A DNA stretch of 64,000 bases, from NCBI GenBank assembly GCA_964036275.1, contig OZ038439.1, positions 15,980,330-16,044,329 of the forward strand, read 5' to 3'. Positions within the stretch are counted from its first letter, which is position 1, and every line of letters starts with the position of its first letter. Positions 1-12,100 of the stretch are shown piece by piece. The notes beneath the pieces were generated by a model that was not told where the DNA came from, did no database searches, and saw only the letters and a list, made by a program, of their open reading frames with translations. Source of the DNA: Litoditis marina. Its lineage: Eukaryota > Nematoda > Chromadorea > Rhabditida > Rhabditidae. The position numbers and the translations under genes were made by a program.

Positions 1-226
1 CACCTGAAAAAGTAAGAGAATAAGAAGATGTCATTTAGTTTACTTTCCTAATCAAGCTGTCAAAGTGTCAAAGATACAAATAGAACACTTCCATAAATGC
101 AGTTTCTAAAAAAACCCAGGCCCATTGCTCACATCTTGCTCGCATCAAGCATTTATTTACAAAATACGGCTCCGTAGTCGAGAAAAGGTGATACTAATGA
201 AGATCGCTTACAAGATCGACGATGAT

Positions 227-3200
227 CTACTGTATTGAAACGAAACCAACCGAAGAATCAGTGTTGTCAGCCGTCTTTCTGCGAATCAGATCGGACATCT
301 TCTCGATGGCGTCTCTTGTGTCTGCCAACTGCTTCTCGTACAGAGCCATCTGGAAATGTGATACTTCAATCTTCAAATATACAAATGTATATAAACAGCT
401 AACTCCCTTTATGGGCACAGTTGAGCGGTACCAACTACCAACCCATCTTGAAACAAAAGATAATAGTTTGGAACCAAAAATGAGAAATCAAAACAACAAA
501 ACACCCCCTATCAAGAGACAAGGAGTCCATTTTTTTTCGTACAAGTCGTTTCCAATATTGTCGTACTAACTCGACCGTACTCAGACAATACTCAGCCAAC
601 TGGCCCGGCCCCTTCGTAGCGTTCTGGACAAGACAGTGTTCAGATGCGACGTTCTCTGTCTGTCGCCTGATCGCCTCATTGACCTACATGCTCTCTTATC
701 AAGACCGCTACCAGAGTGGCTGAGAATTGTCCGAGGAGTCCGTTTTCGCGTAGTGTTTTCAAAGGTATTTGAATTTTGTAGTATGATGCCCCTACCTTCT
801 CCTTCGGGCTCTGGCACTGTGCCAGCTCGGCGTCCGTCTGTTTCCATCCCTGTACCACCTGACGGGCCTTCTCGTCGTCCACCGTCGACCTTTCGCCGCC
901 CCATTCAATGACGATGACGTCATCGGCCGTGGCCTTCGAGCGCACCTCGGCGATCAATTTCTGGAAATAGAATCAGGTTACAGGCTACTTTTCGTAGTTC
1001 TACAACAAAAAAAGTAACGTCTTCCTAGCTGGACAAGAAAATAAAGCTTGTTCTTCCAAAATTCGCCCATATTGGCAAGGTGTAGGTATACGACCCGAAT
1101 CCCGAACCCATATCAAGATCCTCCCCTTCTCCAATCTGCAGTCGAATTATTATACAGAGGACCCCTGTTTTTCCATTTAAATACGTAAAAATTTTAGATT
1201 TTTCATAGAAGTTATGTAATTTCCATGTGACCCGAAACCACATAGATTACTAACCATAATTAATATTATTATAACCCACATCGATATTTTCCCGCCGCCA
1301 ATCTATATACTAATACTAATAATAATATTATTATAAACAATAAAACTACAATAGTATATTTATAGCCCACATCCACATTCTCCCCTCCTCCAATCTGCAG
1401 TCGAATGGCCATCAGCTCGCTCATCGATGCCTCCGACGGGACCTCGGCAGAGTTGAACTCGCATAGACGCAGTTGAGGCTGGATCTCGCGACATCTGCAA
1501 GCATTTATGTATATTTCTAAAAACTATTTTTTACATCCTCGACTATCGAATACGAGACGCTCCCCAAACAAAACAGCCAAGAACTTCTTCTCTTACGCCA
1601 ATAAAATTGCCTAAACAGTCAAAAACATTCACAAACTTGGGTGAATTTGAAAATTTTTCATGATGACTACGAATACGAAACTTGGTGTATTTCAAAGCAC
1701 ACCTCGTTTCTGTTCACATTCAAGCACATTTTACAGGTGTGTAATTCAACTCATACTCACTTGGCTTTGTAGATGTTGGCCAACGTCGTATTGTGGGTGG
1801 CCTCTCCCAAACCCTCGTAGACAGCGCGTGCCGCCTGTAAAGATCATGATTACAAATCGGTTTTAAGGTTATCATTTAACGCCAGTTTCAAATGAGACAC
1901 ATACGGTTGCCAGTTGCAACCGTTCTAGAGACAGGTTCAATAATACATTTCTTGAAACGATTCTCAATCAACCACAATTTTCCGGTCACATGACCGTAAC
2001 ATTTCGCTAGTAATGACAATCAATTAACATCTATACGATACGATACATTTTAAAGGACCATTCTAGAACTTTATAAAAATAAAATCTCACCTTGAGAGCT
2101 TCACTGGCTTCCTTCCACTGACGCAGTTCGAAGTTACAGATTCCCAGCAGCCACGAAGTATAGGCCTGCGCCTCCAGCTTCGTCGTGGCATCACACTAAA
2201 AATATGAACATTCAAACAACAAATACAAAGAAAAGAACAATTCCCGAAAAAAAAATAATGAAAAAAATACTCACCCTTTCATTGTTTCTGACGAGCGCCT
2301 CCAGATTTTTTGCATGCAGAACAGCTCTGAAAAACGTCATTTGTAAAAAGTTATACTACGCCCATATTTTATCACGTAAAGATATGGATAATTGACTTGG
2401 AACTGTGAAACTTTTTCTCCGTGGCGAAATATGATTCACTTCCAAGGGCACTAACGACATCATTTTTTTCCAAGTTCAAACTACTGTCACCAAAAAAGTT
2501 GCTTGAAAAATGTCAATCTAAAGACCTTATCCAAGTTCCAGGTTCCAGGACAGTCAACGTGTATTGCCTAAACGAAGTGTCCAACGTCACGGACTGCCCA
2601 AGAAAACTCGAAAAATGACCACAAAAGAGTAAAGATCAAAGAACGTTATGTAGATCAAAGTACCTCTTCAAATTCATGCGCATCGCGTGTCTCTTTCTCA
2701 GTTTGTCCGCATTGTCTTCTACCGTCATCTTATCGGCCATCGCCTGGGCCCAACTGCGTTCCGCCTCGAAAAGACCGACAAAGATGAATCTGGAATGAAG
2801 GAATTTCATACTTATTCTCTCACGTCGCTTCGTTACGAGGCGGTGATCATCATACATGTCACAGATTAGATCATGTTACGAATAAAATACGCCATTAGGG
2901 TTTTTTGATAAACGTCCCAGACTGACCGCAGAAAACGAATCAACAAAACCGAAACAATGACATTTTCGTGCTAAGCTGCTCATACAGAAGAACAGAAGGA
3001 TTACATAATTACATTACGGTTTACAAGGGTCAAATTAACGTCAATTCGTCAATAGAGGTTGCACCTAGAAACTCGACTTGAAAAAACTGGATAACTTTCA
3101 AGTCGAGTCGAACGGAAACTGATTTTTGTAGTGTAGAAACTCGTTTTTTTATTTCCCAGAGCTCAAACGTTTCCACTTTGTTCTCTTTCGAAATCCATGT

Positions 3201-4237
3201 TATGCTCATCTTAAATCTTGCTCACATTTCGATACCGTAAACAGTCATAAACTCACTTTTCGTCGACGAAATTCTCCTCGTTGACCCATTTCTTGACGAA
3301 TTTCGCCTTGTGACGACGGACACACTTGTGAGTGTTCGTGAACTTCAGAACGTGTCGAACACGTCGCAGCTTAGATCGACAGAACGTCCTGAAGAGTTGT
3401 TGATTTTTCCTAATCAAACTAGTTCGAACTACTACAGTGAGCTAAAAAAATATTCAGATACTGCAAGTTATAGCATCACAGAGTATAAACACTGTCCAAA
3501 CCCTAAATGCTCAGCGTTTTGAGAAACCCCCCCCCCCCCCCCCCCTGTTTTTGGTCCGAAGATTTGGGCAAACCCCCCCCCCCCTCAAAAATTGCCTGAT
3601 TTGACGATTTTCTAAATTAAGGGCAAAACCCCCTTTATTTTGGCTGAGGGGGAGGGCAAAACCCCCCTGTTTGAAAAAGTCACAGCTCTGAGGCATTTAG
3701 GGTATGACACTGTCTAAGTCGAAAAACAACCTCTAATAAGTGCTGAACATTGATGACAAAACGGCGTGCCTTACTTGCTTTTGAAGAGGTACTCCTACTA
3801 ATTACTGTAGTACGTATAAATAGTAAGCACACACATACAATCATGCCTGCCTCACATGTGTGTTTGATACACACCGGAAAGAATGTGACTATTCTACCAA
3901 GAAAAACCCGTTAAAATACGTGCCGCTCTGTGACATTGATTTTAAATGAGAAATCGTTGCGGTATTGCCCGAGAGTGAGCCCGATTTGTGAATTTTTCTG
4001 GCTATGCGGACCTCTCTACTAGAGTTTCATTAGTTTCATGACGTGTTTACGTTTTCGGTGCCTTTTCTGTTTTGTTTCAAATTATACAAGAAAATACAAG
4101 AAATAATGAGTACCCACTAACCGATATCTATTGTAATCGCCGTGTCTCAGTCCGTGCATCTGTTGCGCGTCCTTCACCACCTGCAGGATGCGCACGGTTG
4201 CGAAGGGAACCACGGCCACTGGCGCATTCTCCGCCAT
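227..4237 (-). CDS. SRP68: Signal recognition particle subunit SRP68 (9 exons, C-terminal half absent or outside the window)
   Basis: SRP68 binds SRP RNA with SRP72 in the cytosolic particle that targets ribosomes to the ER. Exons in coding order: 4122-4237, 3257-3388, 2664-2789, 2275-2326, 2091-2195, 1761-1834, 1371-1494, 796-960, 227-349; all phases agree (338 aa). The start follows from MAENAPVAVV leading into the family hallmark GLRHGDYNRYR, then an Arg/Lys-rich segment, DAERAW-like (EAERSWAQAM), KLEAQAYTSW and the SELMAIRLQ block, colinear with animal SRP68. Family members are about 600 aa, so this model stops near the middle. Either exon 9 is terminal (TAG at 227; AATAAA on the minus strand at 152-157) or it splices at a GTTGGT donor (exon 251-349) into exons left of the window. 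Identity is very secure; the 3' end is not. Confidence 0.93.
1107..1304 (-). repeat. Two partial intronic copies of SRP68 exon 7
   Basis: Positions 1107-1147 and 1270-1304 each repeat the 3' end of exon 7 (source 1361-1404), including its donor-side GTGGGYTATAA context in the second copy. The first copy would encode RLQIGEGEDLDMG against RLQIGGGENVD in the exon. They lie in the intron between exons 7 and 8. Confidence 0.7.
3501..3702. repeat. Small inverted-repeat element with long C homopolymers
   Basis: The ends are inverted (CCCTAAATGC at 3501 and GCATTTAGGG at 3693-3702). The inside has C runs of about 18 and 13 nt and further CCCCC blocks. It lies in SRP68 intron 1-2. It looks like a MITE that carries simple sequence; no coding potential. 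Confidence 0.6.
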
Positions 4238-6130
4238 TTCTACGTCTTCCACAGCAGTCATTGCTGCAACATAATAACAATAAGAATAATAGTATTAATA
4301 ATATATTTCATTATCCACGAAATGACTCAGATTGACTTGATGAAAAAAATATTGAGAGAAGTAGGAAGCTTGAAGCAGAGTACAAGCCAAGATTGGAGAG
4401 CGATACCAAACAAACTACGAGAACTAACATCCTATGTTATCCCGTTTTCCCTCTAAAAATAAAAGTTTTCCAGACCTAATTATTCTATATTTAATATAGA
4501 AGACATGAAAACAATATGCTGTCAGTCGTATGATGAAAGTTATCAAAATTATCGACTCTTTGGGGAACGAAATTAAAAAATTCCATTGAAATCTAACGAA
4601 TTGATAATTAGGTTTCAAGTTGGATAAAACACTTATCTATGTGAATTTCAGAAAATAAGAAATGATTATAAACGTGAACTTAAAACGTTATAACGTCCAA
4701 AAATCAATAGCCTCCAACTACATCATTACGACTAGAGCGACCGATTCGCAATAGGGCACACTAGGCTAGCCGCCTGCTATAGTTCTCGTCATTCGTACGT
4801 GGTATTATAATTCTACATACAGTAACAGTTCCAACACTTCAATTTTTGGACTTGGCGATCAATTTTCATAGAGGAAAATTGAATAAAAATGGTTTCATGG
4901 ATGATCTTTTGCTCATTCATGAGCAAAAGGTCGAGAAAGAATAATAAAAAACGGCAGAGCTACTTTTGTCGCTACTATTTTCAACACAATCAACGAAAAT
5001 ATATATCAAAGAAGACTTTTAATACTGTAAAATAGGACGATCGAGTGAAACGGTGTATACCAAATCACATAACCTAGTGTGAGCGAGCAAGATATATAAT
5101 TTTGACTTATACGTAATAAATGATTACAACAAACAACACTGCTCGTGAAATCTTTATGAAAACAACAATTCAACCCCAACACCAACAAACGAAAAATTGG
5201 ACCAGAACATAGGGGGAAAGCGATAGAACCGGAGCAACAATAAACATTCATTAAACTCTACTACGCGCACAAACACAATAAGTTCCTAAAACAAATAACT
5301 TAGATCTACTATATGAAAAACACATATGAGTGCACCCAACAGCTTTGGTGGAGCTAAAAAGACACGCAGCCTGTGCCGCCACATACAAAAAGGTTGTGGC
5401 CACACCGAGGAGCGGCCAGCAAAATCAATCAATCACAGGAAAAGATAAAATTTAAAAAAAATATCGTACAGAGATGAAATGGAGACTCGTCTTTGTTCGA
5501 AATACAATCATAGAAAGGGAGATAGAGGCATGAGTCGAAGCATAGCATCTACTCCCGTCCAGCAATAAAGCAGCGAAGGCCCAATCGTCGTTCAAACTCA
5601 CTGAAAAGACGTACATAAATTGAAACAAGTCACATCCCTCCGCCATTGTATTGCACGCTGATTTCCGCCCAAGTTTAATAAATACATGTTGGTGATACGT
5701 ATTCCCAAAACACTACTAATTCCATTTCAGCACAAACTGCACACTGAGCATGACACTCCATAATGTTTAAACCACCTAGAGAGAAACATACAATCTGAAA
5801 AGCTTGTTCGAACCTCGCTACGTGATATAACCCCATGCTGCAGAAAACTCAATACAGAATCGTGCAAATAAAGAATAGAGTGGTGAATATCAACTTGGTC
5901 TTTGTGGACTCGTGAACCTAGACAGATGAAACTAACATGTAGAGAGACGAACCAAGTTGATCTTCTATATAAGTGTATAGAGGGACGACACATAATATAC
6001 ATACATCTACATCTCAGAAATCATTGCGGCAATCTTCCGCGACTGGCCGCGTCGAGGTTAATGAGCCCGCAGACAGTCTGCCACTCTCTGACCTGCACAC
6101 TCTCTCGTCGATTTGTATGAGAAACAGTAC
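4238..6130. other. Intergenic region between SRP68 and the kinectin-like gene
   Basis: It holds the SRP68 promoter and the 3' UTR of the upstream gene. I see no credible exons. Notable are a 30-bp perfect palindrome at 4903-4932 (centre TTCATGAA-like, arms ending in GATC TTTTGC) and a repeat fragment near 6049. The two genes are 1.9 kb apart, too far for a typical nematode operon. Confidence 0.5.
6049..6108. repeat. Dispersed repeat, GACCTGCACACTCTC family (copy 1)
   Basis: Contains CTGACCTGCACACTCTCTCG. Related copies lie at 56517-56579 (palindromic, most complete) and 61095-61140, with weaker ones near 660-700 and 58870-58930. Non-coding. Confidence 0.6.
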
Positions 6131-9100
6131 CTAGTTAACTACTTCCCAATCCGACTCGTCACTACGCACCGAAGACGAAACAGTCGACGTCTTTGACACC
6201 TTGTCACTCACTTCCGTTGCCGCGTCTCCGGACAGAGATGCACGCAGACTGCTGATCTGCTAAAAACCAACAGTGGTGTGCAAACTACAAAGTACAAAGC
6301 GTTGCATTGCACAGAGGCTAACCATAATAATAGGGTGTGAAGCCCTATCATACATCAGTTCAGTTTTGAAATATTTAAAAATTCAGCTGATGTACGAGCT
6401 AGTGGAAAGATAGGTGTGCTGGCTTAATTTGATTGTGATAGTGATATCCATCCATGCATGTTTTGAGAGGTACACGTGCAGTTAGGGAGTGTGCAGAATA
6501 AGAACAATCACAACAACAAGCAAAAAGAAAAAGCTACAGTCGTTATAAGCAATAGCTAGGAGCACCATGGACCGAGGAAGAGTGAAGCAAATCTGAGATG
6601 ACAAACCTTTTTGAGAGCGTTACACTCTTTCAGTTCCGAAATTACCCGGCTGGTTAGGGCATCTTTTTGCTGCTGAACAAAGGGTGTTAGACACAAGCAG
6701 AAAAGCAGGACGAAACAGTGTGTTATAGGTTTAGAAATATAACAACTATTAGTGATTCTACTGTTATATAAATCTTCTTCATGCATGATTGAAGATAGAT
6801 CAATACTACTGAAATGGTACTCAAACACCAAGCAACATGCAATACAAAGAAGTTTCATCCACCAGTGATTTGTCAACAGACCCCAAAACAACCAACCACC
6901 ATGTTGAGTAACACATTTTGAGGTTCGAACAAAGCTACCCAAACCAATATGCCTCACCCACACAAACCGCGCCCTCACCACACGTTACTCACAAGCAAAG
7001 CTGAAATCTAATAATCCAGTTTAGGCCTGAATTATCATTCACACCCTTGCCATTGCGACTGAACAACTAACACACATTTCCAACTGAGAATATTTTTCTT
7101 AATTCAAAACAAGCTAGCGAGAAATGTGATTTGGTAAGGTGTGAATCTAATTAGACCCCAACGGGCAGTGAAACTAACCGAGGAGTTGACTCGTTTCTGC
7201 AACTTCTCAATCTGAGCTTCGTAGTGAGATTTCTGTTCATTAGAGATGGTCTCTATGCGAGACAATTCGTTGGACTGAAACAAGTTCTATCGTTACATTA
7301 TATGTACATTTATGTAAACACAAATTCCGAAATACTACAAAAAAAGCAAGCAGAAGTCTTCGAATTTTCAAACGAAAAAGCAAAACTTTGGAATATATTT
7401 CAAGTAGATAGTAAAGAAACATACTAGGGAAGAAAGTGCGCCTCGGTAGGTCTCAACCTCCACACGGAGCTTTGCGTCATCACCACTTACAACAGTCTGA
7501 AAGAAATTGAAGAGATAAGCTAAAAGACCAGCAACTGTATCAAACAATCAAACGACAGTTTCGGATGTATGACGTCTTTTTGACTGAATTTGAAGGCCAT
7601 CTACAAATTCTAATGGATGCCTAGGTTTACAGTAGAAACAGAATGGGCATCATTCAAATCAAAGAAATTAAAGGTCTCGTATGCCACTACTTACCGTATT
7701 TTTCTCGGCTGCCTCAGCGATTCTCTTCTTCAGAGAGGTGGCAACATCATTCAACCACGAGGAGTACTCCTGAATTTGCAGTTTTAATAACCCGCCAGCT
7801 GATACCTTGCTGATCGCATTATTAATACTGTATGCTAGAGGTCGGGAAAACCTCCCCGAAACTGGATGAGAACGAGAACACTAGCTACACCCTATCGAGT
7901 GTCTTGTATGTATCAAGTAGAGTATATAGTAACCTTGGTGTCCGAACAGTCCTTGAGCTTGGGGGAACCAGCGAGGCAAGCAAATGTTCCGGCGACCAAT
8001 TTGCGCTCTTCGACCACAGCCTTGTCAGAGTTCTGCAAATGTCACATGAATCACAACGATGTAGTAAACCTGACAGTTTCATACATGCAGTATATAAGTA
8101 CCACACTAGCGTCGAAACGCGAAAGTTGACGTTACCCCACTACGACAGTGAAGACGACCGTTTTATGCTGGGTAATCACGACGAACTTCATGTTTTTTCA
8201 CGAACACTTCACACATCAGACAAGAAAGGTCACCAACACAACATACAAGCATACATCTAGCAACTACGCGCACCTTATTCGTGTTTCTGCTGTCTGATGA
8301 GCTCGAAGGACCCTTCGAGAGATGTTTTTCCAGCTCATTTACGTCATCGAGAATCTTGAAATTACGTCTTCGCAGCTCCTAAACACCACCCAGTTAATGA
8401 CATACAAAGTAGAACTATCAGAAGACAGGAAAGGAATAAGGAGATCATGGTAAATATAAACCATGTGAACGGCTTCACTGGTGTAGTCTATGCGCAGCGC
8501 AAAAAATTATAGTTCCACAACTCTCGGGGACGGGACAAAACAGAACCACCGACCACGTGTTTAACAACCTCGAATAAATAATTACAAAATCAATAGCCAC
8601 ATCCCAGTCCGAATTCTAAAAAATAGATAAACGTGCTACTCTTTATTCAGAATCATTAACTTTCAAGTGACTACATGTGAAAACGAACACTTTTTTGTCG
8701 AATTACTGGTGAATGATACCAACCTCATTCTTCTCCTGAAGACGTGCATTCTCATCACGCAACTGCTCAACCTCCACATTCGAAGACGGGGCGGCATTGA
8801 GGGCAGGAGCATTCTTGAGTATCACCACCTAAAAGAGCAGCAATATTGAACGACCCGCAAAATGAAGATCAAACATACACCAGTTGTCCGTAGCCACATT
8901 AACTCAAAAAACGAACTACTTTCTACTTGTTCGTCAATATAGGGAAAACTTGATGTAATACAAATTTCACATATTTTCGAAAGACGGATTGGAACCCACC
9001 TTACCGGTGTGTGAGACCAAAATCAAAATAGTTCCAACTGGGCAACTTGTTGATACAAAATCAATAACAAAATCCATACCTCGTCGCCCAGGTCAGAGTT

Positions 9101-12100
9101 GCCTTGTTCAGCACGAATCTTCTCAATCCTGCAAAAACGATAATATAATACGGGTAATATAATAGCCAATTTCCCACCATTTTTCTTTGAATTTAGCGGT
9201 ACGTGTGTCTTGCTTTGTGTTTGCTTAAACAAAAGTGTTTCAAACAACAGTTTATTAGTCACAACGGCGAACGAACACAGCAAGATGCAAGCTAAATTTA
9301 ACACATAGCACAAGACCAACATGAGACAGTAAACAAATAAATAGCCCAGGTATTCAAAATAATATAACACACGCATTACGCATAGTAAAATGAACTAGAA
9401 TTGTAGTATACGACGGACGCGAATCGTGTACCCATCAGAACTCAAACCAAACACAATCTTAAAAAATAGAATTTATTCGCTAGTGAACCGTAATTAAGAG
9501 GTTTATCATATCATAGGAATGAATGTCTTTATTGTAAAGAGAGACACTGCTAAAAGGATAAAAACAGTTCAATATTAAGTGATAGTACTTGTTAAAGACA
9601 GGATAGAACCGTTAGATACAATATACAATTCAAAGTGAGGGTTCAAGAGGCAGGAAATTATTCACAACACCCCCGGAGTCAGTAAAAAGACCATAGTTGT
9701 CACTACACTGCCAGACCCCATCGACGACAAACTTGAACAGGGCTGCAGAATGCGTGTCGAGTACGGCAGACAGTTGCCAGACATTGCCACCATCTAGCCG
9801 TGTCATTGGCCGCGGCTTCCAGTCCCATTGCGAACAGGCCAGTTCCACGCGGCTGCTTCCCGGCGGGAAGCTCTCGCGCCAGATATACCTCGTCTCCTCT
9901 TCTCCCGCCACCTCCACCACATCCTTTCGCGGGGTGGCCGGCAGCAGAGGCGTATAGCAACTAAATGAACAATCAATCGCATCCTGACCAAGATCCACAG
10001 AAGTATCCAAGGGCGAACAGCACAAAGGCGACAGCCTAAAGCACACACGGGTTGTCACTCACTGTTCCACGGGCAGAGTCCATTCGGGCGAGGGCACACA
10101 GCGAATAATAGACAATCAGGCACACACTCGCATGGTCAGGGCAAAGCGGATTGAATATAGGAAAAACAGGGTCACGGTCTCATACGAATTTCGGTAGGAA
10201 AGTGCGAGGATATAAGTCGCGTCCAATTAAAAAGTTTCGAAAACTTGCTTGTTTTTCAGATTCTTGTCAATAAAAAAGAGGATGACCATAAACTGTTCAT
10301 TTGGTCAGAAATAACAACGATAACAAGTGGGAAGCCGAAAAGAAAACTGTGACCGTGGGCACGGAGCACTGTGAATTGACAATGGATACTTCATGAATAT
10401 ATTCGGTGACAATGGGCAACTATGCGTGATAACAATTGAATATGGGTGTACAAATGACTATGGTCACGAGGTGAATGACAATTGTCGATAGTGCTGAGAA
10501 CATTGACAATGGTCAGTGACACAATGTTACTGTAGACATGATTGTGAACAAAATGTTCAGGGGGTGTGAAATAACATGAATGAAAGTTAAAATGTCGGTA
10601 TATAGAGCAGACAAGAGAGTACAGAGGTGTAAAACCTGAGAACAAGGCCCCGAAACATTGAAATGGCCCGAAACATTGAAATGGTTACACGAACAAATAA
10701 GTAACTGGGGCAAGCAAACTAGCAACTAGGCAATTCCGAACTCAAAAACGCGAAAATTGACAGATAGCAACAGAAACAAAGGAATCAACATTGAGGTTAT
10801 GTACTCGAGATAGCAATACAATAAACATTGTTATGGGGTTGATCTACTGTTTGAACACTAGTTAACCATTCAGCTTTTCCTCCAACAGTCCGTGGAAAGA
10901 CGGACTGATTCGCTCACTCACGTAGACGTTTGTAACACTTCGACAGAGCACGGAAATGGTCTCTGAAGATATTCAAACATGCAAACTTATGATGTGAATG
11001 GAACTATGAAACCCATTTCACACAGCACGGCAAACAAAAGTTACAGATCTCTATGACGCTGTGTTTGTAGTTTGATCCCTTAATTTCTGATAGAATTTTG
11101 AGATCGCGCATCAAATTTCTACCATAAACCTCATTTGTGTTGACTTTAAATATAAAGGTGTCTTTCGGGAGTGGAAAACATTTTAGAAGAGGGCCAACAT
11201 CACTATTTTTTCAGTTCGCGCTGGACAAAAAGTTATAATCAACTCGAATAAAAACCGTAGACATACCCAGATAGCACGAAGAAGAAGACACTAGCATCGA
11301 TTTCAGCTTTAGGGACTTGATGAACTTCTTGAGATCCTCCGGCACGAGAACATTGCTAGTAGAAACCTGCAACAGATACATTTGCATGAGTTCAAAACCA
11401 GAACCAGATAAACCGCTGCATTGATAAGCGGTATTATCAATAAACACAAATAAATCTCAAATGCACGCTTTTTTGAGTTAGTGGCCGGGTCTGTCTTTCT
11501 TGACCATCTTTCGAGTAAAAAAACAAGAACATGTGAGGTTGGCGAACTGAAAAATAACATACAATACACTCAGATATGGACGCGTAAGTTTTCAACCGAT
11601 ACTGTTTGTTTCAAGCAAACAGTTCGATGCACTTAACATTCAAGTTCTACGTTAAAGTTTGAACCGAGAAACATTATGTTTCTCTTTACGTTCTCCTACC
11701 TTGGCCTTTCTCATTGCTAGAACCAGTTGCTTTTCGGATAGCCACTTCTTCTGTTTTCGACACATAATGATGATGGGCTCGACTTCAACGGAGAATGACT
11801 CTAAAATGTGCTTAGCTTAGAACAAATGCGCAACTACAACCAGAGAGCGGACGGAAATCAATAGTTTGTGTTTTGAGACACTAGTGTCTCCAGAAACTAT
11901 TGTGTTGGATTCAAAAAGTGTAGTAAATTCGAACATGTCTGTACTAGCCCAATGATTATTCAAATATGTGAGCTGCATGGAATATTGAAGATTGAACGTG
12001 AAACCCGAGTGAAAGTGTACTGAAAAGCACTTCCAATGTACACCGCAGTAAATTCCGAATCTATCCATTATTTAAAGCAAGTTTATTCCAGATCCAATTC

